From Cognatundibacterium luofuense (GTDB lineage: Bacteria > Pseudomonadota > Gammaproteobacteria > Burkholderiales > Burkholderiaceae_D), in the NCBI RefSeq assembly GCF_018139685.1, contig NZ_JAGSPN010000010.1:115922-179921 (forward strand): DNA of 64,000 bases. Direction: 5' to 3'. The notes under the pieces were generated by a model. The model saw only the letters and a program-made list of their open reading frames with translations, was not told the DNA's origin and did not search any database. Below, piece after piece: positions 29,128 through 40,022 of the stretch. Each line of letters starts with the position of its first letter. The first letter of the stretch is position 1. The position numbers were made by a program, and so were the translations under genes.

Positions 29128-29202
29128 ATAGCAGCAGGTAAGAGACGGAGTGCTGCTATTTGTCGCCAGCCCTGCAAAATACGGCGCAGATTGCAGCGCC
29201 GC
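29128..29202. other. Two hairpins between the CoA-transferase and kinase genes
   Basis: ATAGCAGCA and TGCTGCTAT (29128-29159) form a perfect 9-bp stem with a 14-base loop. A second CGGCGC / GCGCCG stem follows near 29183-29202. Neither has a T run. They lie in the 138-base gap that is the 3' end of one gene and the leader of the next on the minus strand. Confidence 0.4.
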
Positions 29203-29212
29203 AGTTGTCGTA

Positions 29213-30454
29213 TCAGATGACGCCTTTGCCGGACAGCGTAGCAATATCCTGTTCGCTGTAGCCGAGTACGGTCGCCAGAATTTCTGCAGTGTGCTGTCCC
29301 AGCATCGGTGGCGGATTGCGGTATTGCACCGGCGTTTCGGATAAACGCATCGGACTGGCAACCAGTTTCACTTCACCGGCTGCCGGATGCGGCAAACCGA
29401 CTTCCATGCCACGTGCTTTTACCTGCGGATCATCAAACACTTCATGCAATTGATTGATCGGGCCGCAAGGTACACCGGCTTCCTCCAGTGCAGCAATCCA
29501 TTCCTGTTTGGTTTTGGTTCTGACCATGTCTGCCAATACCGGTACCAGTACATCGCGATGACGGACACGCGCCGGGTTGGTGGCAAAGCGTTCATCATCG
29601 GCCAGTTCCGGTTTGCCGCCGATGGTGACGAACTTACGATACTGACTGTCATTGCCTGCGGCGACAATGATGTGACCATCTGCGGTTGCGAAAGTCTGGT
29701 AAGGTACGATATTCGCATGGGCATTGCCCCAGCGCTTCGGTGACTGGCCGGTGGTCAGGAAATTCATATTCATATTCGCCAGCATCGCGACCTGCACGTC
29801 CAGCAGTGCCATATCGATGTGCTGGCCTTCACCGGTACGCTCACGGTGATTCAGTGCGGCCAGCACGGCAATGCTGGCATACATGCCGGTCATCAGATCG
29901 GCAATCGCAACACCGGCTTTTTGCGGCCCGCCGCCCGGTAAATCGTCGCGTTCACCGGTCAGTGACATAAAACCGCCCATGCCCTGTACGATAAAGTCGT
30001 AACCGGCACGGTGCGCATACGGGCCATCCTGCCCGAATCCGGTGATGGAGCAGTACACCAGATCGGGTTTGATTTGTTTCAGTGATTCGTAATCGAGTCC
30101 GTATTTTTTCAGCTGGCCGACTTTATAGTTTTCCAGCACCACATCGGATTTGGCCGCCAGTTCACGGATGATTTGCTGACCTTCAGGGGTCGCAATATCC
30201 ACCGTGATTGCCAGCTTGCCGCGGTTGGCAGTCAGGTAATACGCTGCCTCAGAAGTCGCTTGTCCGTCCTGATCTTTCAAATAAGGCGGCCCCCAGCTGC
30301 GCGTATCATCGCCGCTGCCCGGACGTTCCACTTTAATCACTTCCGCCCCCAGATCAGCCAGATTCTGTGCGCACCACGGACCGGCTAGTACGCGGGTCAG
30401 ATCAAGTACGCGAATATGCCCTAAGGCGGTTTTTGGTAATTCAGTGGAACGCAT
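29213..30454 (-). CDS. CaiB/BaiF-family CoA-transferase
   Basis: From the ATG at 30454 the protein has 413 residues, normal for family III CoA-transferases. It shows IRVLDLTRVLAGPWCAQNLA and DLGAEVIKVERPGSGDDTR near the N-terminus. The catalytic Asp region is around GVAIADLMTGMYASIAVLAA, and INQLHEVFDDPQVKARGM comes later. It moves CoA between carboxylic acids, and the substrate is unknown. The longer frame to 30577 adds an unlikely N-terminus. It is divergent from a glycerophosphodiesterase gene, with 49 bases between starts, so their promoters overlap the neighbouring coding ends. Confidence 0.92.
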   Translation of the reverse strand: MRSTELPKTALGHIRVLDLTRVLAGPWCAQNLADLGAEVIKVERPGSGDDTRSWGPPYLKDQDGQATSEAAYYLTANRGKLAITVDIATPEGQQIIRELAAKSDVVLENYKVGQLKKYGLDYESLKQIKPDLVYCSITGFGQDGPYAHRAGYDFIVQGMGGFMSLTGERDDLPGGGPQKAGVAIADLMTGMYASIAVLAALNHRERTGEGQHIDMALLDVQVAMLANMNMNFLTTGQSPKRWGNAHANIVPYQTFATADGHIIVAAGNDSQYRKFVTIGGKPELADDERFATNPARVRHRDVLVPVLADMVRTKTKQEWIAALEEAGVPCGPINQLHEVFDDPQVKARGMEVGLPHPAAGEVKLVASPMRLSETPVQYRNPPPMLGQHTAEILATVLGYSEQDIATLSGKGVI

Positions 30455-30503
30455 CCTGGAGTATCCTGTGAGGAAATCAATGAAACGGAAAACGGAGGAA
30501 AAG

Positions 30504-31250
30504 ATGTGGCCGTATCCCAAGGTTTTAGCCCACCGTGGTGCCGGTACGCTGGCACCGGAAAACACGATGGCAGCCATGCGCTATGGCTGGGAACACGGTT
30601 TTGCCGCTGTGGAATTCGACGTGATGTTATCAAAGGATCAGCGCCCTGTGGTTATCCACGACGAGGATTTCGGCCGGACTGTTGCAGGAAGTGGTAAGGT
30701 CCCCGGGTATGATGCAGCTTTCATCATGCAGCAAGATGCGGGAGCCTGGTTTTCTGCCGACTACAAGGGAGAGCCTGTGCCGGACTACGCATCTGTGGTG
30801 AATTTCTGCCGTTCCAGAGGCATCTGGATGAATGTGGAGATGAAACCGGCGCAGGGCTATGAAAGAGAAACCGGTCTGGTGGTAGCAGCTGAAACTCTCC
30901 AATTGTTTGCTGACCTCAGTCCTGTGGATAAGCAACATCTGCCTTTGTTCTCTTCATTTTCCCGCGCAGCCTTGCTGGCGGCGCATGAAGTCGCGCCGCA
31001 TATTCCGCGTGCTTTGCTAATACGTGAAGCAGGTCCTGACTGGAAGCTGCATTTGCAGGAAGTGGGTGCCTGCGCCCTGCATATTCGTCATGATTGCCTG
31101 ACGCGTGATCTCGCCGCGCAAGTCAAAGATGCTGGCTATGGCTTGTTTTGTTACACCGTGAACTCGCCTGAACGTGCCAGAGAATTGCTGTCATGGGGCG
31201 TCGATGCATTCTGTACGGATCGCATTGATCTGATTCCTGCAGATTTCTGA
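30504..31250 (+). CDS. ugpQ: Cytoplasmic glycerophosphodiester phosphodiesterase
   Basis: The ATG at 30504 has GGAGG 5 bases upstream. It gives a 248-residue protein, the size of Escherichia coli UgpQ, without a signal peptide. The motif VLAHRGAGTLAPENTMAAM carries catalytic His and Arg with the metal-binding Glu. EFDVMLSKDQRPVVIHDE supplies the remaining metal ligands and second His. It splits glycerophosphodiesters to glycerol-3-phosphate and an alcohol. No ugp transport genes are nearby. An in-frame ATG at 30480 is a weaker alternative. Confidence 0.92.
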   Translation: MWPYPKVLAHRGAGTLAPENTMAAMRYGWEHGFAAVEFDVMLSKDQRPVVIHDEDFGRTVAGSGKVPGYDAAFIMQQDAGAWFSADYKGEPVPDYASVVNFCRSRGIWMNVEMKPAQGYERETGLVVAAETLQLFADLSPVDKQHLPLFSSFSRAALLAAHEVAPHIPRALLIREAGPDWKLHLQEVGACALHIRHDCLTRDLAAQVKDAGYGLFCYTVNSPERARELLSWGVDAFCTDRIDLIPADF

Positions 31251-31371
31251 AGTATGTACAAAAGGCTACAAAGCGCTACAAATTCAGGTCAGCGCATTAT
31301 CGCGGGCTGCGTTGAGGATATAAGAGCTCTGAACAACCCGTAACGACACTTCAACATCTGAGGAGAAATCC

Positions 31372-31698
31372 ATGAAAGCACTGCGTATCGTCCTGATCAC
31401 TCTGGCAAGCCTGATGGTTGCACCGGTTTTTGCACAAAATACGGAAACACCGCGCATCGATAAACGTGAAGCACGTCAGCAACAGCGTATAGCACAGGGT
31501 GTCAAAACCGGCGAATTGACAGCGAAAGAAACCGCCAATCTGGAAAAGCGTGAAGCAAAGATTGAGGCAGATAAACAGGCTGCCAAAGCAGACGGTGTTG
31601 TGACGAAGCAGGAGCGCGCCAAACTGACTCATGAAGAAAATGTGGCCAGTCATAAAATTGCAGAAAAAAAGCACAATAACCGTCGCGTAACGCCATAA
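31372..31698 (+). CDS. Small exported helical protein of unknown function
   Basis: The 108-residue product has a clear signal peptide (residues 1-21, ending VFA). The mature part is very polar, Lys/Glu/Ala/Gln-rich, and probably all helical. It has two related units around IDKREARQQQRIAQGVKTGE and DGVVTKQERAKLTHEE. The second resembles an EF-hand-like helix-loop-helix with a DGxxTxxE loop. A GAGGAG site lies upstream and a strong terminator downstream. I do not recognise a named function. Confidence 0.75.
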   Translation: MKALRIVLITLASLMVAPVFAQNTETPRIDKREARQQQRIAQGVKTGELTAKETANLEKREAKIEADKQAAKADGVVTKQERAKLTHEENVASHKIAEKKHNNRRVTP

Positions 31699-31760
31699 AC
31701 GCGGTAATTGAGCACCGTTAATGCAGCTTGCAGGCTGTGTTCGAAGAAAATCCGCCCGAA

Positions 31761-31786
31761 AACGCCGCCATGAGCGGCGTTTTTTG
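31761..31786 (+). terminator. Intrinsic terminator before alaS
   Basis: AACGCCGC / GCGGCGTT pair over 8 bp with a CATGA loop and a T run. It isolates alaS from the upstream small gene. Confidence 0.9.
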
Positions 31787-31908
31787 TTGTGCAAGGCGCA
31801 ATCTTTGCGAGTTTTGCGTACCGTTGAACCAGACTGTGCTGGCAGGCTGGCTTTATACCGTATAATCAAAGCTTACTTTTGACTGAATGGCTCTATAGCT
31901 CTTTATCT

Positions 31909-34521
31909 ATGAAATCGTCCGAAATCCGCGAGAAATTCCTCAGTTTTTTCGAATCCAAAGGACACACCCGTGTTCGCTCTTCCAGTCTGGTACCGGCCAA
32001 TGATCCGACCCTGCTGTTCACCAACTCCGGTATGGTGCAGTTCAAAGATGTATTCCTTGGTCAGGATCAGCGCGCGTACACACGTGCCACCACAGCGCAG
32101 CGCAGCGTGCGTGCGGGCGGTAAGCACAACGATCTGGAAAACGTCGGCTATACCGCACGTCACCATACCTTCTTCGAAATGCTGGGTAACTTCTCATTCG
32201 GTGATTACTTCAAAAAAGAGGCAATCAGCTACGCATGGGAATTGCTGACAACCGTCTACAAACTGCCGGCAGAAAAGCTGACCGTGACGGTGTATCACGA
32301 AGATGATGAAGCCTACGATATCTGGAAAAATGAGATCGGCGTACCGGCAGAACGTATCATCCGTATTGGCGACAACAAAGGTGCCCGCTACGCATCCGAC
32401 AATTTCTGGCAAATGGCAGATACCGGCCCTTGCGGTCCGTGCACTGAAATTTTCTACGACCACGGCCCTGATATCTGGGGCGGCCCTCCGGGATCGGATC
32501 AGGAAGACGGTGACCGTTTCATCGAAATCTGGAATCTGGTATTCATGCAGTTCAACAAAGATGAGCATGGTGTTTTGCATCCGCTGCCAAAACCTTGCGT
32601 TGATACCGGCATGGGTATGGAGCGTTTGTCTGCGGTACTGCAGCACGTCCACTCCAACTATGAAATCGATACTTTCCAGGCGCTGATTAAAGCGGCTGCA
32701 CGCGAAACCGGCTGCACGGATCTGGAAAATAAATCGCTGCGCGTGATTGCGGATCATATCCGTTGCGCTGCGTTCCTGATCGTTGACGGCGTGATTCCTG
32801 GTAACGAAGGCCGTGGTTATGTACTGCGTCGTATCGCACGCCGTGCATTACGTCATGGTCACAAGCTGGGTCAGACGCAGCCATTCTTCTTTAAGCTGGT
32901 CGATGATCTGGTCAAAGAAATGGGCGGCGCATATCCTGAGCTGGCAGAACAGGCGGTTCGCGTAGCTGAAGTGATTCGTCAGGAAGAAGAGCGTTTCGGC
33001 GAAACCCTGGGTAACGGTATGAAAATTCTGGAGGCAGCACTGGCGAAAGACAGTGCGAATCTGGACGGTGTAACCGCATTCACGCTGTATGACACCTATG
33101 GTTTCCCGCTGGATCTGACAGCCGATATCTGCCGCGAACGCAACGTTGCCCTAGACGAAGCCGGCTTCAACGCAGCGATGGAAGCGCAGCGTGAAAAAGC
33201 ACGTGAAGGCAGCAAATTTAAAATGAACACTTCGCTGGAATACTCCGGCGATAAAACCCGCTTTACCGGTTACGAACAACTCGCGCATGAAGCAAAAATT
33301 GTTGCGCTGTATGTGGATGGTGTTGCGGTCAATGAAGTGAATGCCGGTCAGAATGCAATCGTAGTGCTGGATACCACACCGTTTTACGCGGAATCCGGTG
33401 GTCAGTGTGGCGATGCAGGTGTATTGATGGGCAGTGATGGCGCAGTGTTTGCCGTTAGCGATACCCTGAAAATTCAGGCGGATGTGTTCGGTCATCACGG
33501 CGTGGTGACAACTGGCAAGCTGACCATTGTACAAAGCGTCAAAGCAGAAGTGGACCAGGCGCGTCGCGCATCAACGATGCGCAATCACTCTGCAACCCAT
33601 CTGATGCACAAAGCTTTGCGCGAAGTGCTGGGCAGCCATGTTGCTCAGCGCGGCTCTCTGGTTGATACGGACAAAACCCGTTTCGACTTCAGTCACAATG
33701 CGCCGATGACTGACGAAGAAATCCGTCAGGTTGAAGCGATTGTGAACCGCGAAATTCTGGCAAATCAGGCGACGCGCGCACAACTGATGGCATTCGATGA
33801 CGCAGTCAAACACGGTGCAATGGCGCTGTTCGGCGAAAAATACGGCGATGAAGTGCGCGTACTGGATATCGGCTCTTCACGCGAACTGTGCGGTGGCACC
33901 CATGTCAGCCGTACAGGCGATATCGGTCTGTTCAAGATTGTTTCCGAAGGCGGTGTGGCTGCAGGTATCCGCCGTGTTGAGGCGGTGACTGGTGAGGCTG
34001 CGCTGGCGCTGGTACAGCAACTGAACAGCACTGTGGCGCAGGCTTCTGCGGCATTGCGTACGCAACCGGAAGAATTGCTGAACCGTATCGTACAGGTGCA
34101 GGATCAGGTCAAAGGTCTGGAAAAAGAGCTGGCGACACTGAAATCCAAACGGGCTTCCAGTCAGGGCGATGAACTGGTGCAGCAGGCTGCTGATATCAAG
34201 GGCATCAAGGTGCTGGCAGCCACGCTGGAGGGTGCGGATGTGACTGCATTGCGTGAAACTATGGACAAGCTGAAAGACAAGCTGAAAACGGCTGCTATCG
34301 TTCTGGCGTCTGTCAGCGACGGTAAAGTATCACTGATCGCCGGTGTGACAGCAGATTCAACAGGTAAGATCAAAGCCGGTGAGCTGGTGAATTTTGTTGC
34401 GCAGCAAGTTGGTGGTAAAGGTGGTGGTCGTCCTGATATGGCGCAGGCGGGCGGTACTAACCCTGCTGCATTACCAGCTGCACTGGCTGCGGTGAACGAC
34501 TGGGTTTCTGCCAAGTTATGA
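31909..34521 (+). CDS. alaS: Alanyl-tRNA synthetase
   Basis: The protein has 870 residues from ATG 31909 (family usual 860-880). The catalytic domain starts [19 protein letters not shown] and includes [15 protein letters not shown]. The editing domain has the zinc HxxxH in [13 protein letters not shown], and [17 protein letters not shown] completes the site. The C-terminal oligomerisation/DHHA1 part ends with [16 protein letters not shown] perfect TATAAT at 31861-31866 sits about 43 bases before the start, although its -35 is weak. The stop overlaps the next gene by ATGA. Confidence 0.99.
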   Translation: MKSSEIREKFLSFFESKGHTRVRSSSLVPANDPTLLFTNSGMVQFKDVFLGQDQRAYTRATTAQRSVRAGGKHNDLENVGYTARHHTFFEMLGNFSFGDYFKKEAISYAWELLTTVYKLPAEKLTVTVYHEDDEAYDIWKNEIGVPAERIIRIGDNKGARYASDNFWQMADTGPCGPCTEIFYDHGPDIWGGPPGSDQEDGDRFIEIWNLVFMQFNKDEHGVLHPLPKPCVDTGMGMERLSAVLQHVHSNYEIDTFQALIKAAARETGCTDLENKSLRVIADHIRCAAFLIVDGVIPGNEGRGYVLRRIARRALRHGHKLGQTQPFFFKLVDDLVKEMGGAYPELAEQAVRVAEVIRQEEERFGETLGNGMKILEAALAKDSANLDGVTAFTLYDTYGFPLDLTADICRERNVALDEAGFNAAMEAQREKAREGSKFKMNTSLEYSGDKTRFTGYEQLAHEAKIVALYVDGVAVNEVNAGQNAIVVLDTTPFYAESGGQCGDAGVLMGSDGAVFAVSDTLKIQADVFGHHGVVTTGKLTIVQSVKAEVDQARRASTMRNHSATHLMHKALREVLGSHVAQRGSLVDTDKTRFDFSHNAPMTDEEIRQVEAIVNREILANQATRAQLMAFDDAVKHGAMALFGEKYGDEVRVLDIGSSRELCGGTHVSRTGDIGLFKIVSEGGVAAGIRRVEAVTGEAALALVQQLNSTVAQASAALRTQPEELLNRIVQVQDQVKGLEKELATLKSKRASSQGDELVQQAADIKGIKVLAATLEGADVTALRETMDKLKDKLKTAAIVLASVSDGKVSLIAGVTADSTGKIKAGELVNFVAQQVGGKGGGRPDMAQAGGTNPAALPAALAAVNDWVSAKL

Positions 34522-35027
34522 TCACCATCCGCCGTGCCACACCGGCGGATGCTGCGCAATTGCAGCGTATAAGTGAGGGTGCCAATGCCTACGGCGGCAC
34601 CCTGCAATTGCCTTATTCTTCTGTCGAACTCTGGACTGAACGTTTGCGTCAGTCGTCCGGTGACGACATCGTACTGGTTGCTGTTGACGGTGAAGATGTC
34701 GTCGGCAGCGCTGGTCTCCATCCCGAAAAAAAGCGTCGCCGTCTGCATGTGGCCATGCTGGGAATTACCGTTGCGGAAAGTCACGCCGGACGTGGCATTG
34801 GTAGTCTGTTGATGGCTGAACTGATGCGCCTTGCTGACCAGTGGATGCATCTGCTGCGCATCGAGCTGACGGTCTATACCGATAACGAAGCAGCAATTCA
34901 CCTGTATCGCAAGTTTGGCTTTGAAACCGAGGGTTGTTTACGGGCCTATGCTCTGCGCGACGGGAAATATGTCGATGCGTATTGCATGGCGCGCTTACAT
35001 CCGAATCCGCCGCGCTTGCCCGCCTGA
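34518..35027 (+). CDS. YhhY-like GNAT N-acetyltransferase
   Basis: The 169-residue protein resembles Escherichia coli YhhY over its length. Shared features are the early [10 protein letters not shown] segment, the acetyl-CoA loop [18 protein letters not shown], and [20 protein letters not shown] near the end. It finishes with [16 protein letters not shown]. YhhY has been reported to acetylate certain amino acids. The substrate here is unproven. It is translationally coupled to alaS through a 4-base overlap. Confidence 0.9.
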   Translation: MITIRRATPADAAQLQRISEGANAYGGTLQLPYSSVELWTERLRQSSGDDIVLVAVDGEDVVGSAGLHPEKKRRRLHVAMLGITVAESHAGRGIGSLLMAELMRLADQWMHLLRIELTVYTDNEAAIHLYRKFGFETEGCLRAYALRDGKYVDAYCMARLHPNPPRLPA

Positions 35028-35037
35028 AAGGAAGCTC

Positions 35038-35556
35038 TTGGATCTCCGATATTGCCCGGTTTGTGCGCAGGAACTGATACATCGTGCTGATATTGATGAT
35101 GGACAAAAGTTGCGTCAGGCCTGTCCTGATGAGCACTGGGTGCACTGGAATAATCCGGTGCCTGTACTGGCCGCGATTGTTGAATATCAGGGACAGGTTT
35201 TGCTGGCACGTAATGCACTTTGGCCTGAGGGGCATTTTGCACTGATTGCGGGGTTTCTTGAGCAGGGTGAATCACCTGAGCTTGGTATTGCTCGTGAAGT
35301 GGCTGAGGAAACCGGATTGCAAGCGGATCAGGTCAGCCTGGTGGGAGTATATGGGTTTGAACGTAAGAATCAGTTGATCATTGCATATCATGTCCGTGCG
35401 AGCGGCGAAGTGTGCCTGTCGCCGGAGCTGGCTGAATACAAGCTTGTCGGGCATGCGGATATTTTGCCATGGCCTGCCGGAACCGGACCTGCATTGTTTG
35501 ACTGGCTGGTTTCAAAGGGTTATCAGCCAATCTACAAGGAGTGGGGTATTGGTTGA
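35038..35556 (+). CDS. NUDIX hydrolase with zinc-ribbon-like N-terminus (NudC-like)
   Basis: I assign a TTG start at 35038 because AAGGA lies about 5 bases upstream and it follows the acetyltransferase stop by 10 bases. This gives 172 residues. The N-terminus has YCPVCAQEL and a later Cys, a partial zinc ribbon. The NUDIX box GFLEQGESPELGIAREVAEE with TGL is complete, and the following VYGFERKNQLIIAYHV resembles the NudC-like group. It would hydrolyse a nucleoside diphosphate derivative, and the actual substrate is unknown. It is probably cotranscribed with alaS. Confidence 0.85.
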   Translation: MDLRYCPVCAQELIHRADIDDGQKLRQACPDEHWVHWNNPVPVLAAIVEYQGQVLLARNALWPEGHFALIAGFLEQGESPELGIAREVAEETGLQADQVSLVGVYGFERKNQLIIAYHVRASGEVCLSPELAEYKLVGHADILPWPAGTGPALFDWLVSKGYQPIYKEWGIG

Positions 35557-35718
35557 AATTCGCACTATTTTGGTGCAAATTGAAGGTTAAACTTCGTTAA
35601 GAATTTAAAGTTTTGTTGCATCTGTGTTGCGTTGCACCATACTGATGAAAAATTCTTGTAGAATTGGTGCATCGTTGTAGTGTGAGCGGTGAACTTATTC
35701 GCCAGTATGGGAAATATC

Positions 35719-35946
35719 ATGCAAATCAATAAAGAACTTGACGCACGTGGACTGAATTGTCCTCTGCCGATTCTGAAAACCAAAAAAGCACTGGCAGAAA
35801 TGCTGACAGGCGAGATCCTGCATGTGCTGGCGACAGATCCCGGCTCTGTGCGCGATTTCAAAGCGTTTTCTAAGCAAACCGGTAATGAGCTGGTTGCGCA
35901 TCAGGAAAACACTAACGAGTTTGAGTACTTCATCAAGCGCAAGTAA
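35719..35946 (+). CDS. TusA-like sulfur carrier protein
   Basis: The 75-residue protein has the defining TusA signature ELDARGLNCPLPILKTKKAL, with the sulfur-carrying Cys at about residue 13. It continues with EMLTGEILHVLATDPGS and a conserved acidic C-terminal strand. TusA-like proteins pass sulfane sulfur in tRNA thiolation or other sulfur pathways. It is not next to tusBCD or rhodanese genes. The ATG at 35719 is preceded by GGGA. It stands alone with its own terminator. Confidence 0.9.
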   Translation: MQINKELDARGLNCPLPILKTKKALAEMLTGEILHVLATDPGSVRDFKAFSKQTGNELVAHQENTNEFEYFIKRK

Positions 35947-35976
35947 GTTTGCGACTGTAAAAGTAAAAACTTGCCC

Positions 35977-35999
35977 AACCCGCAATTGCGGGTTTTTTT
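35977..35999 (+). terminator. Intrinsic terminator after the TusA-like gene
   Basis: AACCCGCAATTGCGGGTT is a perfect 18-base palindrome followed by seven T. Confidence 0.9.
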
Positions 36000-36149
36000 G
36001 TTGCATCTTTGCGATGCAAATCCCTTTTACATGACTGTTGATGATGCTGTGCATCATTCTTTGCGACATTTAGATAATCCGCTCTAACGCCGCGCAACAA
36101 AAAAAGGAACGATCGTGCTAAATTGCGCAAAATGTTGCCGGATTCGATT

Positions 36150-36155
36150 TATAAT
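36150..36155 (+). promoter_or_regulatory. Candidate -10 element of etfBA
   Basis: An exact TATAAT lies in the 347-base gap before etfB. No good -35 lies 16-18 bases upstream, so this is tentative. The rest of the gap holds the upstream terminator and nothing else I can identify. Confidence 0.3.
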
Positions 36156-36293
36156 CCCTGAGATTTACGTATACGTCAATTTGCCCGGAATGGTGCACAA
36201 TGTCAGTCGGGTGAGGCGACCGCAGCTTGCTGCATCCGCATGACCAATCAACAGTATTTTTTCTGTATTCCTCAATTACATAAAGGCAGAACT

Positions 36294-37046
36294 ATGAAAG
36301 TCCTGGTACCAGTAAAACGAGTCGTTGATTACAACGTCAAAGTACGTGTGAAAACAGACGGCACAGGCGTGGATATCGCCAATGTGAAAATGTCGATGAA
36401 TCCGTTCGATGAAATCGCGGTTGAAGAAGCGACCCGCCTGAAAGAATCTGGTGCAGTCACCGAAGTAGTTGCTGTTTCTGCCGGCGTAACGCAATGCCAG
36501 GAAACTCTGCGTACTGCAATGGCGATTGGTGCGGATCGCGGCATTCTGGTGGAAACAGATGCAGAACTGCAACCACTGGCAGTTGCAAAACTGCTCAAGG
36601 CAATCGCTGATAAAGAGCAGCCGCAACTGATTATTCTGGGCAAACAGGCAATTGATGATGATTGCAACCAGACTGGTCAGATGCTTGCAGCATTGCTGGG
36701 CTGGCCGCAGGCAACCTTTGCATCGAAAGTGGTTGTTGCAGACGGTAAAGCAACGGTTACCCGTGAAGTGGATGGCGGTCTGGAAACAGTTGCGCTGACA
36801 CTGCCAGCTATTGTGACCACGGATCTGCGTCTGAATGAGCCACGTTACGTGACGCTGCCGAACATCATGAAAGCGAAAAAGAAGCAACTGGATGTTGTGA
36901 AGCCTGCAGATCTGGGTGTGGATGTGACTTCCCGTGTGAAAACGATCAAAGTCGCAGAACCTGCAAAACGCAGCGCCGGTATCAAAGTCGCTGATGCAGC
37001 GGCACTGGTCGAAAAACTGAAAACCGAAGCGAAAGTCATCGGCTGA
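36294..37046 (+). CDS. etfB: Electron transfer flavoprotein subunit beta
   Basis: The 250-residue protein begins [19 protein letters not shown] and has [20 protein letters not shown], both hallmarks of EtfB. AMP-binding-site residues are in the [11 protein letters not shown] region. With EtfA it carries electrons from acyl-CoA dehydrogenases to the quinone pool through ETF-ubiquinone oxidoreductase. It is followed 80 bases later by etfA and then an acyl-CoA dehydrogenase gene, a coherent beta-oxidation electron module. Confidence 0.97.
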   Translation: MKVLVPVKRVVDYNVKVRVKTDGTGVDIANVKMSMNPFDEIAVEEATRLKESGAVTEVVAVSAGVTQCQETLRTAMAIGADRGILVETDAELQPLAVAKLLKAIADKEQPQLIILGKQAIDDDCNQTGQMLAALLGWPQATFASKVVVADGKATVTREVDGGLETVALTLPAIVTTDLRLNEPRYVTLPNIMKAKKKQLDVVKPADLGVDVTSRVKTIKVAEPAKRSAGIKVADAAALVEKLKTEAKVIG

Positions 37047-37126
37047 GCGCTGACGGCATCAAAACGGATTTGTGATTGAATTTGTACAGCAGGTCAGCCT
37101 GCTGAATAACATAAGTGGATACCATC

Positions 37127-38056
37127 ATGACTACACTCGTCATCGCTGAACACGACAATGCTGCACTGAAAGGCAGCACTCTGAATACCGTTACTGCTGC
37201 TGTGAAATGCGGCGGTGATGTACACGTTCTGGTTGCAGGTCACAATGCTGCAGGTGTTGCAGCAGCGGCAGCGCAGATAGCCGGCGTTTCTAAAGTATTG
37301 CACGCAGATGCTGCACATTTTGCGCATGGTCTGGCTGAAAACGTTGCTGAACAAGTGCTGGCAGTTGCAGGCGGTTACAGCCATATTCTGGCGCCAGCCA
37401 CTTCTTTCGGTAAGAACGTACTGCCACGCGTTGCTGCGAAACTGGACGTTGCACAGATTTCCGAAATCACCAAAGTAGAATCTGCTGACACGTTTGAACG
37501 TCCTATCTATGCTGGTAACGCCATTGCTACAGTGCAATCTGAAGACGCTGTTAAAGTGATTACCGTGCGTTCAACTGGATTTGATGCTGCTGCAACCGGC
37601 GGCAGTGCTGCGGTTGAAACTATTGCGGCTGTTGCTGATTCCGGTAAATCTGCATTTGTCAGCCTGGAAGTGGCGAAATCGGATCGCCCTGAACTGACAG
37701 CGGCCAAAGTAATCGTTTCCGGTGGCCGCGGTATGGGTTCCGGCGACAATTTTAAAATTCTGGAGCCACTGGCAGACAAGCTGGGTGCGGCAATGGGTGC
37801 GTCCCGTGCAGCAGTGGATGCAGGTTTTGTACCAAATGACTGGCAGGTTGGTCAGACTGGTAAGATTGTTGCACCGCAACTGTATATTGCTGTCGGTATT
37901 TCCGGCGCGATTCAGCATCTGGCCGGTATGAAAGATTCCAAAGTGATCGTTGCGATCAATAAAGATCCTGAGGCACCGATTTTCTCGGTTGCTGACTACG
38001 GCATCGTTGGTGATTTGTTTGAAGTTGTTCCTCAGCTGGTCAAAGAGCTGGGCTGA
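37127..38056 (+). CDS. etfA: Electron transfer flavoprotein subunit alpha
   Basis: The 309-residue protein starts [15 protein letters not shown]. The C-terminal FAD domain is clear: [20 protein letters not shown], then [34 protein letters not shown] and [20 protein letters not shown]. It pairs with EtfB in the cytoplasm and binds FAD. An in-frame ATG at 37115 is a less likely start. Confidence 0.97.
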   Translation: MTTLVIAEHDNAALKGSTLNTVTAAVKCGGDVHVLVAGHNAAGVAAAAAQIAGVSKVLHADAAHFAHGLAENVAEQVLAVAGGYSHILAPATSFGKNVLPRVAAKLDVAQISEITKVESADTFERPIYAGNAIATVQSEDAVKVITVRSTGFDAAATGGSAAVETIAAVADSGKSAFVSLEVAKSDRPELTAAKVIVSGGRGMGSGDNFKILEPLADKLGAAMGASRAAVDAGFVPNDWQVGQTGKIVAPQLYIAVGISGAIQHLAGMKDSKVIVAINKDPEAPIFSVADYGIVGDLFEVVPQLVKELG

Positions 38057-38192
38057 TCTGTAAGGTAATGCCGGCTTTCGGGCCGGTGCCGGGACAGAAT
38101 GAGTATTGGTCGCGCCATTGACAGCATGGTCTTTGTTGTTGTGACTCATTGCTGATTCTGTCCCTTTTTCTTTTTTATTCTTGGGAAATGCT

Positions 38193-39983
38193 ATGAGCTA
38201 TGTCGCGCCTGTAAAAGATATGCTGTTCGTGTTGAATGAACTGGCGAATCTGGCTGAGGTAAATGCCTTGCCTGGTTGTGAGGATGCAACGCCTGAAACT
38301 GTGGAAGCAGTGCTGGAAGAAAAAGCGAAATTTACCAGTGAAGTAATCGCTCCTCTGAACTGGGAGGGTGATAAAGCACCGAGTTACTGGCACGATGGTC
38401 AGGTAACGACAACCAAAGGCTTTAAAGAAGCATTCCGCATGTTTGCTGAAGCTGGCTGGCAGGGTGTGCAGCATCCGCAGGAATTCGGCGGTCAGGGCTT
38501 GCCTAAGCTGGTAGCGACGCCGTGTCTGGAAATGCTGAACGCAGCAAATATTTCATTCGCTCTGTGTCCTTTACTGAGCGATGGTGCAATCGAGGCATTG
38601 CTGACAGCAGGTTCCGACGAGCAAAAAGCAATTTATCTGGAAAATCTGATTTCCGGTAAGTGGACAGGTACCATGAATCTGACTGAGCCACAGGCTGGCT
38701 CGGATCTGGCGCTGGTACGTTCCCGCGCCGTTCCGCAGGGTGACGGCACGTATAAAGTATTCGGTACCAAAATTTTCATCACTTACGGTGAACATGATAT
38801 GGCCGAAAATATCATTCACCTGGTGCTGGCGCGCACGCCGGATGCGCCGGAAGGTGTTAAAGGTATTTCCCTGTTTATCGTGCCGAAATTCCTTGTGAAT
38901 GCCGATGGCAGTCTGGGCGCACGTAATGATGCGCACTGTGTTTCTATCGAGCATAAACTGGGTATCAAAGCCAGTCCGACCGCAGTGTTGCAGTTCGGTG
39001 ACCACGGTGGTGCGACCGGTTATCTGGTAGGTGAGGAAAACCGCGGTCTCGAATACATGTTCATTATGATGAATGCAGCCCGCTTTGGTGTTGGTATGCA
39101 GGGTATTGGTCTGGCAGAACGTGCATATCAGAAAGCGGTTCAGTATGCGCGCGATCGCGTGCAGTCACGTGATCTGGCGGGTTCTGCCGGTCCGGTAGCG
39201 ATTATTCATCATCCGGACGTACGCCGTATGCTGATGTCCATGCGTGCGCAGATTGAGGCTTCCCGTGCACTGGCTTATGTCGCTGCATCCTACAGCGATA
39301 TGGCGCATCATCATGCAGATGCTGAAGTGCGTAAGCAAAAACAGGCTGTGTACGAATATCTGGTGCCTATCGTCAAAGGCTGGTCAACTGAATTGTCACA
39401 GGATGTGACTTGCACCGGTGTGCAGGTGCACGGTGGTATGGGCTTTATCGAAGAAACCGGCGCGGCACAGCATTACCGTGATGCAAAGATTCTGACAATT
39501 TACGAAGGTACGACAGCAATTCAGGCGAACGATCTGGTTGGTCGTAAAACTGCACGTGACGGCGGCGCAGTTGCGTTGGCGATTCTGGCGCAGGTTCGTG
39601 CGACAGAGGAGGCATTGGCGCAGTCCGGCGACGCACAGTTGCAGGCAATTCAGCACCAGCTGGCACTGGGTAGTGCGGCGCTCGAAGACGTTGTGAAATA
39701 TGTTGTTGCTAATGTTAAGTCTGACATCAAGGGCGTTTTCTCCGGCAGCGTTTTGTATCTGAAACTCGCTGGCATCGTTCTGGGCGGCTGGCAAATGGCG
39801 CGCGCAGCGCTGGTTGCGCATGACAAACTGCAATCCGGTGATGCTGATAAGGCATTCCTGGAGGCAAAAATTGTGACGGCACGCTTCTTTGCAGACCACA
39901 TTTTGTCGGCGGCGCAGGGCATGCGTTCTGCAATCGTTGACGGCAGTGCCGGTGTCATGGGCTTGCCGGAAGAAATGTTCTGA
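38193..39983 (+). CDS. Acyl-CoA dehydrogenase, long form with C-terminal extension
   Basis: The 596-residue protein is larger than classic acyl-CoA dehydrogenases (about 380-400). It carries the extra C-terminal domain of the DmdC/AcdA-like group. Visible motifs are TGTMNLTEPQAGSDLALVRS and TKIFITYGEHD around the FAD and substrate site. VGEENRGLEYMFIMMNAARF follows, then DVTCTGVQVHGGMGFIEETG and KILTIYEGTTAIQANDLVGR. It oxidises an acyl-CoA and passes electrons to ETF, matching its place behind etfBA. Chain-length preference cannot be read. Confidence 0.95.
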   Translation: MSYVAPVKDMLFVLNELANLAEVNALPGCEDATPETVEAVLEEKAKFTSEVIAPLNWEGDKAPSYWHDGQVTTTKGFKEAFRMFAEAGWQGVQHPQEFGGQGLPKLVATPCLEMLNAANISFALCPLLSDGAIEALLTAGSDEQKAIYLENLISGKWTGTMNLTEPQAGSDLALVRSRAVPQGDGTYKVFGTKIFITYGEHDMAENIIHLVLARTPDAPEGVKGISLFIVPKFLVNADGSLGARNDAHCVSIEHKLGIKASPTAVLQFGDHGGATGYLVGEENRGLEYMFIMMNAARFGVGMQGIGLAERAYQKAVQYARDRVQSRDLAGSAGPVAIIHHPDVRRMLMSMRAQIEASRALAYVAASYSDMAHHHADAEVRKQKQAVYEYLVPIVKGWSTELSQDVTCTGVQVHGGMGFIEETGAAQHYRDAKILTIYEGTTAIQANDLVGRKTARDGGAVALAILAQVRATEEALAQSGDAQLQAIQHQLALGSAALEDVVKYVVANVKSDIKGVFSGSVLYLKLAGIVLGGWQMARAALVAHDKLQSGDADKAFLEAKIVTARFFADHILSAAQGMRSAIVDGSAGVMGLPEEMF

Positions 39984-40022
39984 TGCGTGTGTCCGGCGGT
40001 GTCGCTTGAATTTCTCCAGAAA